Of a stretch of DNA of 64,000 bases, positions 1 through 8,323 are shown in pieces; position 1 is the stretch's first letter, and each line of letters begins with the position of its first letter. The DNA is taken from assembly GCA_934636105.1 (NCBI GenBank), contig CAKTZR010000004.1, positions 124,001 to 188,000 on the forward strand, read 5' to 3'. The stretch comes from an uncultured Clostridia bacterium. GTDB taxonomy: Bacteria; Bacillota; Clostridia; Christensenellales; Aristaeellaceae. The notes below the pieces were generated by a model. The model saw only the letters and a list, made by a program, of their open reading frames with translations. It had not been told where the DNA came from and made no database searches. Position numbers and translations under genes: made by a program.

Positions 1-395
1 TCGCCTTTATTGCCTGCGCCATCGGCGTGCGCGACCACATGCACGTCGCGGTCAACGCGATTTACAACAAGTTCCCGGTCGGGGGAACGGGGCGGAAGGT
101 GCTCGACAACCTGACGGACGTCGTGGTGCTGCTGTGCGGCCTGTTCATGCTCATCAGCGGCGGCGCGCGCACGGCGAAGCTGTTCAGCCTGCCGGGCGTT
201 CTGCCGATCACAGGCATTTCGACCGCGTGGCAGTATCTGCCGATTCCGGTCGCGGGCTTTGTGATGAGCTTTGACTCGATTCTCTTTCTGACGGGTATTG
301 TATCCCGCGACGACCTGCTCTATTCCGAGCCGGAAGTGGATTTCACCGATGAAGCGGCCGTTGCCGCCATGACGAAGGAGGCGGAGACGAAATGA
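1..395 (+). CDS. dctQ: TRAP transporter small permease (DctQ), 5' end outside window
   Basis: This is the C-terminal two thirds of a DctQ-type small membrane subunit of a TRAP transporter, which links the large permease to the periplasmic or extracellular binding protein. The frame is open at the left edge (codons from base 3), so the gene is cut by the window and not broken. The visible 130 residues are nearly the same as the complete copy at 3127-3720, including the stretches GIRDH/GVRDH, LTDVVVLLCGLFML and GISTAWQYLPIP. The stop overlaps the start of the next gene (ATGA), so the two are translationally coupled. Substrate unknown; carboxylates are usual for the family. Confidence 0.93.
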   Translation, partial: AFIACAIGVRDHMHVAVNAIYNKFPVGGTGRKVLDNLTDVVVLLCGLFMLISGGARTAKLFSLPGVLPITGISTAWQYLPIPVAGFVMSFDSILFLTGIVSRDDLLYSEPEVDFTDEAAVAAMTKEAETK

Positions 396-1702
396 CGACC
401 GCGACATTGGCCGGTGTGATTTTGATTGGCGGATTTGTGCTTTTGCTGCTGCTGCGCGTGCCGATTTCCTTTGCCATGCTGCTGGCGACGCTGGGCAGCG
501 CGCTGGTGACGGGAACGAATTTCTCCGTGCTGGTGCGCCAGATGGTGGATGGCGCGAACAACTTTTCGCTGCTCTCGATTCCGTTCTTCATCGTAATGGG
601 CGAGTTCATGAGCGCGGGCGGCATTTCCGAAAAGATCGTCGATTTGGCGAATCTGGCGGTGGGCCGTTTCCGCGGCGGTCTGGCCTATGTGAACGTGCTG
701 GACTCGATGTTCTTCGGCGGCATTTCCGGTTCGGCCGTGGCGGATGTTTCCTCGCTGGGCACGATCGTCATCCCGATGATGGTGAAGCAGGGCTATGACG
801 AGGATTTTTCCGTCGGTCTGACCGTCACCACCGCTTGTCAGGGCGTGCTGATTCCGCCGAGCCACAACATGGTCATCTACGCCTTGGCGGCGGGCGGCGT
901 ATCCATCGGCACGCTGTTCATGGCAGGCCTGCTGCCGGGTATTGCGCTGGGCGTGGGCATGATTGTCATGTGCATGCTGATGGCGAAGCGCTACAACTTC
1001 CCCAAGGGCGAGGGCGTGCCGAAAGGCGAAGGCGTCAAGATTCTGCTGCGCGGTATTCTGCCGATGATGACGCTGATCATCATCATGGTCGGCACGGGCG
1101 CGGGTGTGTTCACCGCGACGGAAGCTTCGGCCATCGCGTGCGTCTACACGATGTTCCTGTCGATGGTGGTTTTCCGCTCGGTGAAGCTGCGCGACGTGGG
1201 GCAGATTCTCAAAAACAGCCTTAAGACGCTGGCTATCGTCATGACGCTGCTGGCGACGGCGAAGGCGTTCGCCTACATGATGACCGAGCTGCGCATTCCG
1301 GCGGCCATCTCCAACGGCCTGCTGAGCATCACGGATAACAAGTACATCCTGCTGCTGATTATCAACGTGCTGCTCCTGCTGCTGGGCTGCTTTATGGATA
1401 TGGCGCCGCTGATTACCATCATGACCCCGATTCTCGTGCCCGTCGTGACGAATCCGGCCATCGGTATGGACCCCGTGCACTTCGGCGTGGTGATGATTTT
1501 CAACCTCGCCGTCGGCCTGTGCACGCCGCCGGTCGGCAGCGCGCTGTTCGTCGGCTGCGCTATCGGCAAGACCCCGATTGAGCGCACGGCCAAGAACATG
1601 ATGCCGCTGTATCTGACGATGGTTATCGTGCTCATGCTGGTGACCTACATACCGGATATTTCGTTGCTGCTGCCGCGGCTGCTGATGGGTTACGGCGCAT
1701 AA
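392..1702 (+). CDS. dctM: TRAP transporter large permease (DctM), copy 1
   Basis: Large, roughly 12-helix permease of a TRAP transporter that carries out sodium- or proton-driven import of the ligand handed over by the binding protein. At 436 residues it has the normal family length. Family landmarks are an N-terminal hydrophobic hairpin with RVPISFAMLL, the PPSHNMVIYALAAGG segment, and a C-terminal CTPPVGSALFVGCAIG motif. It overlaps dctQ by four bases and is almost identical to the second copy at 3717-5027. No clear terminator follows; the next feature is the dctP promoter about 70 bases downstream. Confidence 0.95.
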   Translation: MTTATLAGVILIGGFVLLLLLRVPISFAMLLATLGSALVTGTNFSVLVRQMVDGANNFSLLSIPFFIVMGEFMSAGGISEKIVDLANLAVGRFRGGLAYVNVLDSMFFGGISGSAVADVSSLGTIVIPMMVKQGYDEDFSVGLTVTTACQGVLIPPSHNMVIYALAAGGVSIGTLFMAGLLPGIALGVGMIVMCMLMAKRYNFPKGEGVPKGEGVKILLRGILPMMTLIIIMVGTGAGVFTATEASAIACVYTMFLSMVVFRSVKLRDVGQILKNSLKTLAIVMTLLATAKAFAYMMTELRIPAAISNGLLSITDNKYILLLIINVLLLLLGCFMDMAPLITIMTPILVPVVTNPAIGMDPVHFGVVMIFNLAVGLCTPPVGSALFVGCAIGKTPIERTAKNMMPLYLTMVIVLMLVTYIPDISLLLPRLLMGYGA

Positions 1703-1772
1703 AGAAAAAGAAAAGCAGCGTCAAGAAAACGAAACGGAAATATACAAATTGAAGTAATATTTCGAATGTTTA

Positions 1773-1802
1773 TTGACAGAAACGCCGTTTGGCGTGTATA
1801 AT
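1773..1802 (+). promoter_or_regulatory. Sigma-A promoter of dctP with an inverted repeat in the spacer
   Basis: TTGACA at 1773-1778 and TATAAT at 1797-1802 with an 18-base spacer match the sigma-A consensus. The spacer contains a perfect 5-bp inverted repeat, ACGCC-gttt-GGCGT (1782-1795), placed where a repressor could block polymerase. The following 120-base leader ends in a GGAGGA ribosome binding site (1910-1915). Confidence 0.8.
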
Positions 1803-1923
1803 AACGTCAGACCAATACAAAAAAGAACGACGATTTTTGAAACAAAACGCAGGAAAGCGAATCTATCCGCACGGGACGAAACGATGTGCGGTGGAGAATA
1901 AAACAAAATGGAGGATTACCATC

Positions 1924-2940
1924 ATGAAGAAGCTGCTTACCCTTGCTGTCGCCGCCGCGATGACCCTGTCTGTTGCGGCCGCGAGCGCCACGACGCTCAA
2001 ACTGAGCGAGGTTCACGCCGAGGGCTACCCAACCACGCTGGCGGATCAGGAATTTGCCCGCCTGATTGAGGAGAAGACCGAAGGCCGCATCAAGGTCGAG
2101 GTGTATTCCGGCGGCCAGCTCTACGGCGAGGAGACCGGCGCGATTGAGGCGCTTCAGCTGGGCGACATCGCGTTCGCGCGCGTTTCCGCTTCTCCGGTTG
2201 CCAGTTATGTGCCGGCGCTGAACGCCATCCAGATGCCGTATCTGTATAAGAACGCCGACCACATGTGGGCGGTGCTCGACGGCGAAATCGGTCAGGAGAT
2301 GCTCGCACAGATCGAGTCCTCCGGCTCCGGCCTCGTCGGCCTGTGCTGGTATGACGCCGGCGCGCGCAGCTACTACACCACCAAGCAGGTTTCTTCCGTG
2401 GCCGATATGAAGGGCCTGAAGATCCGCATGCAGAACAACGCGATGATGGTTGACATGACCAACGTGCTCGGCGGCACCGGCGTGACCGGCATCGGCCCGA
2501 ACGAAGTCTACTCCGCCATCAAGCAGGGCACCATCGACGGCGCCGAGAACAACTGGCCGACGTACCAGAACATGGGCGACTACGAGGCTGCGAGCTATTA
2601 CGTGCTCGACGAGCATACCCGCGTGCCGGAAATCCTGCTGGCTTCTGCCGAAGTGCTGAGCGGCCTTGACGCGGCGGATGTGGAAATCATCAAGCAGTGC
2701 GCGATTGAGACCGAAGCCTATGAGAAGCAGAAGTGGGCCGAGAAGGAAGAATCCGCCGAGAAGATCGTCCGCGAAGCGGGCTGCACCATCACCGAGCTCA
2801 CGCCGGAAGCCTACGCCGAGTTCCAGGCTGCGATGACCAGCCCGAGCGACGCGCTGGGCGGCAAGAGCCTGTATGAGAAGTACGGCGCGGATTACCAGGA
2901 CGTGATCGACGCGATCACCAAGGTCGGCGAAGCGTACTAA
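1924..2940 (+). CDS. dctP: TRAP transporter substrate-binding protein, DctP family
   Basis: Extracytoplasmic binding protein that captures the substrate for the neighbouring QM permeases. The start at 1924 is chosen because GGAGGA lies nine bases upstream and the protein then begins with a signal peptide (MKKLLTLAVAAAMTLSV, cleavage after ASA). The mature part has the DctP fold signature: KGLKIRMQNN holds the conserved carboxylate-binding arginine, and GPNEVYSAIKQGTIDGAENN follows. At 338 residues the length is typical. There is no lipobox cysteine, unusual for a Gram-positive binding protein. It sits between two dctQM pairs under its own strong promoter and ends at a terminator, so it is probably made in excess of the permeases. 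Confidence 0.95.
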   Translation: MKKLLTLAVAAAMTLSVAAASATTLKLSEVHAEGYPTTLADQEFARLIEEKTEGRIKVEVYSGGQLYGEETGAIEALQLGDIAFARVSASPVASYVPALNAIQMPYLYKNADHMWAVLDGEIGQEMLAQIESSGSGLVGLCWYDAGARSYYTTKQVSSVADMKGLKIRMQNNAMMVDMTNVLGGTGVTGIGPNEVYSAIKQGTIDGAENNWPTYQNMGDYEAASYYVLDEHTRVPEILLASAEVLSGLDAADVEIIKQCAIETEAYEKQKWAEKEESAEKIVREAGCTITELTPEAYAEFQAAMTSPSDALGGKSLYEKYGADYQDVIDAITKVGEAY

Positions 2941-2958
2941 TCTCTGGCGATGCACTCT

Positions 2959-2991
2959 GGGGGACGACCCTTCGGGTCGCCCCTCTTTTTT
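2959..2991 (+). terminator. Rho-independent terminator after dctP
   Basis: A GC-rich stem (GGGGACGACCC paired with GGTCGCCCC) closed by a cUUCGg loop is followed by CTTTTTT. It lies directly after dctP and before the second dctQM pair, so it probably dampens expression of the permease genes relative to the binding protein. Confidence 0.85.
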
Positions 2992-3126
2992 ACGGGTGCA
3001 TCTTAACAAAAACGAAAGACTGTATCACGAAATCGAAATGCGAGCTTAACAACGGCTGAATCCATGTTTAGCCTGCGTGCAGACGCGGGGCATGCGCTCG
3101 GCCAATCTTGAGTCCGGAGGAATCGT

Positions 3127-3720
3127 ATGAAAAACGTTCAGGATGCGCTGCGCAAGGTGCTTGTGCCGCTGAATCACTTCGTACACCGGATCGTGCTCCT
3201 AATCGCGCAGATCTCCATGATGGCGATGGTCGCGATTGTCACGCTGACGGTTGTGCTTCGCTACTGCTTTAACACCGGCCTGTCGTGGGCGGAGGAAGTG
3301 CCGCGCCTGCTGGTCACGCTTTTTGCCTTTATCGCCTGCGCCATCGGCGTGCGCGACCATCTGCATGTGGCCGTCAACGCGATTTATAATCAGCTGCCCG
3401 TGGGCGGCAAGGCGCGCAAGGTGCTCGATGTGCTGACGGACGTCGTGGTGCTGCTGTGCGGCCTGTTCATGCTCTTTACCGGCGGTGCGCGCACGATGAA
3501 GCTGTTCGGCATGCCGGGCACGCTGCCGATCACCGGCATTTCGACCGCATGGCAGTATCTGCCGATTCCGATTGCGGGTTTCGTCATCACGTTTGACTCG
3601 ATTCTGTTCCTGACGGGCATTGTCAGCCGCGACGACCTGCTCTATTCCGAAAAGGAAATCGATTATACCGACGTGGCCGCGCTCAAGGAAATGGAAAAGA
3701 AGGAGGCTGAACACAAATGA
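3127..3720 (+). CDS. dctQ: TRAP transporter small permease (DctQ), copy 2
   Basis: Complete DctQ subunit of 197 residues with four predicted membrane helices (about residues 20-45, 55-75, 95-115 and 135-160). The conserved FNTGLSWAEEVPRLL segment after helix 1 is typical of the family. CCGGAGG lies six bases before the ATG. It is a paralogue of the truncated gene at the left edge, differing mainly at the acidic C-terminus. The stop overlaps the start of dctM (ATGA). It probably serves the binding protein encoded just upstream. Confidence 0.95.
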   Translation: MKNVQDALRKVLVPLNHFVHRIVLLIAQISMMAMVAIVTLTVVLRYCFNTGLSWAEEVPRLLVTLFAFIACAIGVRDHLHVAVNAIYNQLPVGGKARKVLDVLTDVVVLLCGLFMLFTGGARTMKLFGMPGTLPITGISTAWQYLPIPIAGFVITFDSILFLTGIVSRDDLLYSEKEIDYTDVAALKEMEKKEAEHK

Positions 3721-5027
3721 CGACAGCGACTCTTGCCGCAATCGTGCTCATCGGCGGCTTTATCGCGCTGATGCTGCTGCGCGTTCCGGTGTCCTTCGCG
3801 ATGTTGCTCTCCACGCTGGGCTGCGCGCTGGTGACGGGAACGAACTTCTCCGTGCTTGTTCGCCAGATGGTGGACGGCGTGAACAACTTCTCGCTGCTTT
3901 CCATTCCGTTCTTCATCCTGATGGGTGAAATCATGGGCGCGGGCGGCATTTCCGACAAGATCATCGATCTGGCGAACCTCGCCGTCGGGCGTTTCCGCGG
4001 CGGTTTGGCGTATGTGAACTGCCTGAGCTCCATGTTCTTCGGCGGCATTTCCGGTTCGGCCGTGGCGGATGTGTCTTCCCTCGGCTCCGTCGTCATCCCG
4101 ATGATGAAGCAGCAGGGCTACACGGATGATTTTTCCGTCGGTCTGACCGTCACTACCGCCTGCCAGGGCGTGCTGATTCCGCCGAGCCACAACATGGTCA
4201 TCTATGCGTTGGCGGCGGGCGGCGGCGTTTCCATCGGCTCGCTGTTTATGGCGGGCGCGGTGCCGGGCGTTCTGCTGGGCTGCGCGATGATGGCGCTGTG
4301 CTTCTTCATGGGCAAGAAGTATAACTTCCCCAAGGGCGTGACCATTCCGCCGGAGCAGAAAAAGAGCGTCATTCTGCGCGGCATTCTGCCGATGCTGACG
4401 CTGGTGATTATTCTGGTCGGCACGGGTCTGGGCGTGTTCACCGCGACGGAATCCTCCGCCATCGCCGTGGTCTATACCATGTTCCTGGCGTATGTGGTCT
4501 TCCGCGATGCGAAACTGCGCGACTTTGGCAAGGTGATTAAGAACGCGCTCAAGACGCTGGCCATCGTCATGACGCTGCTGGCGACGGCGAAAGCGTTCGC
4601 TTACATGATGACCGAGCTGCGCATCCCGGCGATGATTACCGAGGTGCTGCTGGGCGTGACGAGCAACAAGTATGTGCTGATGCTCATCATCAATATTCTG
4701 CTTCTGCTGCTGGGCTGCTTCATGGATATGGCGCCGCTGATTACCATCATGACCCCGATTCTGCTGCCGGTCGTGACCAACCCGGCCATCGGCATGGACC
4801 CGGTGCATTTCGGCGTGGTCATGATCTTCAACCTCGCGGTCGGTCTGTGCACGCCGCCGGTCGGCAGCGCGCTGTTCGTCGGCTGCGCCATCGGCAAGAC
4901 CCCGATCGAGCGCACCAGCAAGAACATGCTGCCGCTTTACGCGGTGATGGTGGCGGTGCTGCTGCTGGTCACCTATATCCCGGAAATCTCCCTCTGGCTA
5001 CCGCGCCTGACGGGCTACACGGGTTAA
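3717..5027 (+). CDS. dctM: TRAP transporter large permease (DctM), copy 2
   Basis: Second 436-residue DctM permease, closely matching copy 1 at 392-1702 along its whole length. PPSHNMVIYALAAGGG and CTPPVGSALFVGCAIG are conserved. Differences concentrate in the cytoplasmic loop around residues 200-220, where the sequence between YNFPKG and the ILRGILPM helix differs from copy 1. It is coupled to dctQ by a four-base overlap and followed by a terminator. Whether the two permeases share one binding protein or each has its own (an upstream dctP may lie outside the window) cannot be told here. Confidence 0.95.
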   Translation: MTTATLAAIVLIGGFIALMLLRVPVSFAMLLSTLGCALVTGTNFSVLVRQMVDGVNNFSLLSIPFFILMGEIMGAGGISDKIIDLANLAVGRFRGGLAYVNCLSSMFFGGISGSAVADVSSLGSVVIPMMKQQGYTDDFSVGLTVTTACQGVLIPPSHNMVIYALAAGGGVSIGSLFMAGAVPGVLLGCAMMALCFFMGKKYNFPKGVTIPPEQKKSVILRGILPMLTLVIILVGTGLGVFTATESSAIAVVYTMFLAYVVFRDAKLRDFGKVIKNALKTLAIVMTLLATAKAFAYMMTELRIPAMITEVLLGVTSNKYVLMLIINILLLLLGCFMDMAPLITIMTPILLPVVTNPAIGMDPVHFGVVMIFNLAVGLCTPPVGSALFVGCAIGKTPIERTSKNMLPLYAVMVAVLLLVTYIPEISLWLPRLTGYTG

Positions 5028-5046
5028 AAAACTCAAGGCAAACAGG

Positions 5047-5081
5047 CCGCTCTCTCCGAAAACGGGGAGGGCGGTTTTTTT
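5047..5081 (+). terminator. Rho-independent terminator after dctM copy 2
   Basis: CCGCTCTCTCCG pairs with CGGGGAGGGCGG (two G-U pairs) around an AAAA loop and is followed by seven T residues. It closes the TRAP cluster. Confidence 0.85.
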
Positions 5082-5116
5082 ACATGTGTGGTTTACCGCG
5101 ACGATAAAAAGGCTGC

Positions 5117-5146
5117 TTGACAGATGGATTTCGAAAGGAATAGAAT
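5117..5146 (+). promoter_or_regulatory. Sigma-A promoter of the hybrid kinase gene
   Basis: TTGACA at 5117-5122 and TAGAAT at 5141-5146 are separated by 18 bases. The -10 box lies downstream of an in-frame ATG at 5124, which therefore cannot be the start of the main transcript; this argues for the later start at 5184. Confidence 0.7.
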
Positions 5147-5183
5147 AAAGCCGAGATTATGTCGTCCGAGGAGAAACAGAAAG

Positions 5184-7406
5184 ATGACACGCTTTGAACA
5201 GCTTTATGGCATTGCGCTCACCAAACGGAGACGAACGGAAATCATGATTGCGCTGATGGCGCTGGAAGTTGTCTTTGCGTTCTCCTATCTGGGCTTTATC
5301 ATTCTTCCGCCGATCTCCATCACGACCATGCACCTGCTTGCGCTGTTTGCGGCGATGGTTTTGGGCACGAAGGAGAGCGTGGCGGTGGCGATGATCTTCG
5401 CGCTGACCTCCATGTGGCAGGCGACGGTATCCGGCGTGCAATACAGCGATGTTATCTTTTCGCCCTCGCGAAGCGGCATGCCGATGGCGTCGCTGCTGCT
5501 TAACGCGACCAGACCGCTTGCGGGCTTTGTGAGCGGCGTGCTGTTTGACGCGTGCTTTGCCCAAAAGAGAAAACATGTCTACGGATGTATCGCGTTGACG
5601 GTCGTTGCTTCCACGTGGGTTTACGGCACGCTGACCTATTTGTTCATGGCGCTGCTTTTCCCGAAAACGGGCGTGACGGTGGCCATGGCGCTGACGGCCT
5701 GGATGGAACCCGGCAATCTGGCGGTGTATCTGCTGACGGCGGCGCTGATGCCGCTGATCCATTGGGGCTTGTCGCGTCCGAGAATGAAGCGCTATCTGGC
5801 GGTCGTCGGCGGGGAAAACAGCCCCGTCAGGCCGCGCGGCCTGCACGCCTATTATGGCATGATGTTCGCCGCGGCGGCGCTGTGTGCAGCGGTCATGCTG
5901 CATGTGCTCGACCGGCTCAAGGTTGTGCTCAGCCAGCCGGGCTACACGGTGACGTTCGCCGCAGGCGCGAAGGAAACGCAGATTCTGATTCAGTTTTTCT
6001 GCGCGTTCAGCGGCATTCTGCTGATGCTGTACATCACGGTGCGCTGGATCGGCGAATTTCACGCGGCCAAAAGCATTTCGCTGCAAAAACAGACGGACGC
6101 GCTGGACAAGCTCAAGGCCGAGCAGGCGCTTAACCAGAAATTGCAGGCGCAGAACGCCGTGCTGGAACAGCAGCAGCGCCAGCTTCGCGAAGCGGCGGAA
6201 CACGCGGAAGCGGCCAAGCGGGAGAGCCAGCGGCTGGCGGACGAGGCCCGCGCGGCCAACGCCGCCAAGACGAATTTTCTGTCGCGCATGACGCACGACA
6301 TCCGCACGCCGCTCAACGGCATTTTGGGGCTGCTCAAAATCGACGAAATGCACCCGGACGATCTGAATCTGCTGCACAGCAACCAGCAGAAGATGATGAT
6401 TTCGGCGCAGCACCTGCTTTCGCTGATTAACGATATGCTGCAAATGAGCAAGCTGGAGGACGGCGAATATGTCCTCTCGCACGAGTGGATGGATATGAAC
6501 GAGCTTTCGCAGGATGTGCTGACCATTGTCAGCCAGCGAGCGGCAGAAGCCGGGGTGACGATGGAATACGAGCGAAAGCCGGAACAGATGGCGTATCCGT
6601 ATCTGTATGCCAGCCCGCTGCATCTGCGTCAGCTGTTTCTCAATATCTATGGCAATTGCATCAAATACAACCATGTCGGCGGTCGGGTGCGGATGGATTT
6701 GACCTGCGTCGGTGCGGAAAATGGTCGGGTGACCTATCGCTGGACGATCAGCGATACGGGCGTAGGCATGAGCGAGGAATTTCTGGCGCATATCTTTGAA
6801 CCGTTTGCGCAGGAGAACAGCGACGCGCGGAGCGTGTATCAGGGAACCGGGCTGGGCATGGCCATCGTCAAGAGCCTTGTGGATCGAATGGGCGGCGAAA
6901 TATGCGTGACCAGCGAAAAAGGGAAAGGCTCGACCTTTGTCGTCACGCTGCCGTTTGACATTGCCGAGCAGAAGCCGCGCAGGGAAACGAACGCATCGGC
7001 GAGCATCAAGGGATTGAAGCTTCTGCTGGCGGAGGATAACACGCTGAACGCGGAAATTGCCGAAAGGCTGCTGACCGACGAGGGCGCGAGCGTTGCCGTT
7101 GTGCCGGACGGCAGACAGGCGCTGGAAGCCTTTCAAAACCATCCGGAAGGGTCGTTCGACGCAATTTTGTTGGATGTGATGATGCCGGTGATGGACGGAC
7201 TATCCGCTGCGAGGGCGATTCGCGCGCGGCCAAGGCCGGACGCAAAGACGATTCCCATCATCGCCATGACGGCCAACGCATTTGAGGAGGACGCGCGAAA
7301 GTGTCTGGAAGCGGGCATGGACGCGCATCTGGCCAAGCCGCTGCAAATGGATGTTGTTGTGGCGACGATTGCGAAGCATTGTCAGCATGAAACAAGCGGA
7401 CGCTGA
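5184..7406 (+). CDS. Hybrid sensor histidine kinase with C-terminal receiver domain
   Basis: Membrane-bound signalling kinase of 740 residues. The first 290 residues form about seven hydrophobic helices with little extracellular sequence, so the signal is probably membrane-borne or a small molecule. A coiled coil (about 300-365) leads to the HisKA box MTHDIRTPLNG with phospho-accepting His371. The ATPase has the N box (NIYGNCIKYN), G1 (DTGVGM) and G2 (GTGLGMAIV). The C-terminal receiver has acceptor Asp664 in LLDVMMPVMDG and the switch lysine in LAKPL. The start at 5184 is preferred because GAGGAG lies ten bases upstream and the alternative ATG at 5124 lies inside the promoter. No partner regulator or output domain is adjacent, so its downstream target is unknown. 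Confidence 0.92.
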   Translation: MTRFEQLYGIALTKRRRTEIMIALMALEVVFAFSYLGFIILPPISITTMHLLALFAAMVLGTKESVAVAMIFALTSMWQATVSGVQYSDVIFSPSRSGMPMASLLLNATRPLAGFVSGVLFDACFAQKRKHVYGCIALTVVASTWVYGTLTYLFMALLFPKTGVTVAMALTAWMEPGNLAVYLLTAALMPLIHWGLSRPRMKRYLAVVGGENSPVRPRGLHAYYGMMFAAAALCAAVMLHVLDRLKVVLSQPGYTVTFAAGAKETQILIQFFCAFSGILLMLYITVRWIGEFHAAKSISLQKQTDALDKLKAEQALNQKLQAQNAVLEQQQRQLREAAEHAEAAKRESQRLADEARAANAAKTNFLSRMTHDIRTPLNGILGLLKIDEMHPDDLNLLHSNQQKMMISAQHLLSLINDMLQMSKLEDGEYVLSHEWMDMNELSQDVLTIVSQRAAEAGVTMEYERKPEQMAYPYLYASPLHLRQLFLNIYGNCIKYNHVGGRVRMDLTCVGAENGRVTYRWTISDTGVGMSEEFLAHIFEPFAQENSDARSVYQGTGLGMAIVKSLVDRMGGEICVTSEKGKGSTFVVTLPFDIAEQKPRRETNASASIKGLKLLLAEDNTLNAEIAERLLTDEGASVAVVPDGRQALEAFQNHPEGSFDAILLDVMMPVMDGLSAARAIRARPRPDAKTIPIIAMTANAFEEDARKCLEAGMDAHLAKPLQMDVVVATIAKHCQHETSGR

Positions 7407-7429
7407 AAAAGTGCGTCCGCTTGTTTTGT
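7392..7429 (+). terminator. Terminator overlapping the kinase stop codon
   Basis: A perfect 12-bp stem, ACAAGCGGACGC with GCGTCCGCTTGT, spans the TGA stop and is followed by a T-rich tract. It separates the kinase from the convergent reductase gene. Confidence 0.85.
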
Positions 7430-7514
7430 GTTTACAAATCAAAGAAATTCAAAAAAGATTTCAAAAACCTGCAACTTTTCCGCCGCTTCCGTCGTCTAAT
7501 GATATAGAGGGACG

Positions 7515-8147
7515 TCAGCGGATGAAGTTGGTGCGCATTTTCGGCTTTTCCATGTCGGGCGGGAGCAGTCCGTTTTCGCGGGCCAGTGCGAACGCACGAA
7601 TCATATACGCCATGTTGCGCCCAAGCATGCGCATGATCTGCATACCTTCTTCGTCCTTGCGCACATCCTCCGGCGTGCTGCCGTGAACCATCGGCCAATA
7701 CTGGCTGGGCGCAATGGGCATGCCGCAGATGGTGAAATATTTGGAGAGCTGGTCGAGCGTGGTGGTTGTGCCCGCGCGGCGCGCGCTGCAAACGGCCGCG
7801 CCGACCTTGGTGCGCAGCTGGCTTCCGCCCGCATAGAACATGCGATCCAGAAAAGAGGTGATACTGCCGCCCGCCGCCGCATAATGCACGGGCGAGCCGA
7901 CAACCAGACCGTCGCAAGCCTGCATCTTATCCAGCGCGGTATTCACAAGATCGTCGCCAAAGACGCAGCGGCGTTTGCCGCTTTTGGCGCAGCCGCCGCA
8001 GCCGATGCACCCGCGAACCGCTTGGTTGCCGATCCACAGAATTTCCGTTTCAAGGCCGCTTTCCTCAATCGCGCGGGCGACCTCGCAGAGCGCGGTGTAG
8101 GTGCAGCCGTGCTGATTCGGGCTGCCGTTGAGCAAAAGAACTTTCAT
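7515..8147 (-). CDS. Flavodoxin-like NAD(P)H-dependent oxidoreductase
   Basis: FMN-binding reductase of the iron-sulfur flavoprotein/NADPH-dependent FMN reductase superfamily, 210 residues. The N-terminus MKVLLLNGSPNQHGCTY is the phosphate-binding loop for FMN. A cysteine-rich segment, CIGCGGCAKSGKRRC (about residues 46-60), resembles the cluster-binding motif of iron-sulfur flavoproteins. GSPVHYAAAGG is the second FMN contact. The start at 8147 is used because GGGAGG lies about ten bases upstream and the longer frame lacks homology. It is a single gene, convergent with the kinase. Electron partner and substrate are unknown. Confidence 0.88.
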   Translation of the reverse strand: MKVLLLNGSPNQHGCTYTALCEVARAIEESGLETEILWIGNQAVRGCIGCGGCAKSGKRRCVFGDDLVNTALDKMQACDGLVVGSPVHYAAAGGSITSFLDRMFYAGGSQLRTKVGAAVCSARRAGTTTTLDQLSKYFTICGMPIAPSQYWPMVHGSTPEDVRKDEEGMQIMRMLGRNMAYMIRAFALARENGLLPPDMEKPKMRTNFIR

Positions 8148-8253
8148 GACGCGTTTCCTCCCTTGAGGGCATTTTTTCCTATTATACATCCGGCAGGGAG
8201 CGGGACGCAAGGGCGGCCGTGCGACAAATGTTTTGCGAATTTGTTGATATGGC

Positions 8254-8282
8254 TTGAAGGAAAGCGATGAATCCTGTATAAT
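8254..8282 (+). promoter_or_regulatory. Sigma-A promoter of the nucleotidyltransferase gene
   Basis: TTGAAG at 8254-8259 and a perfect TATAAT at 8277-8282 are spaced by 17 bases. A GGAGG ribosome binding site follows at 8311-8315. Confidence 0.75.
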
Positions 8283-8323
8283 ATCTTGGAAACCAATCGA
8301 ATTTTTTCGAGGAGGATATTCAT

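Noticed and set aside
27..395. Truncated dctQ pseudogene
   Set aside because: The frame remains open to the left edge of the window, so the truncation is due to the window.
5124..5183. Upstream ATG of the hybrid kinase as the true start
   Set aside because: It lies between the -35 and -10 boxes of the promoter and has no ribosome binding site.
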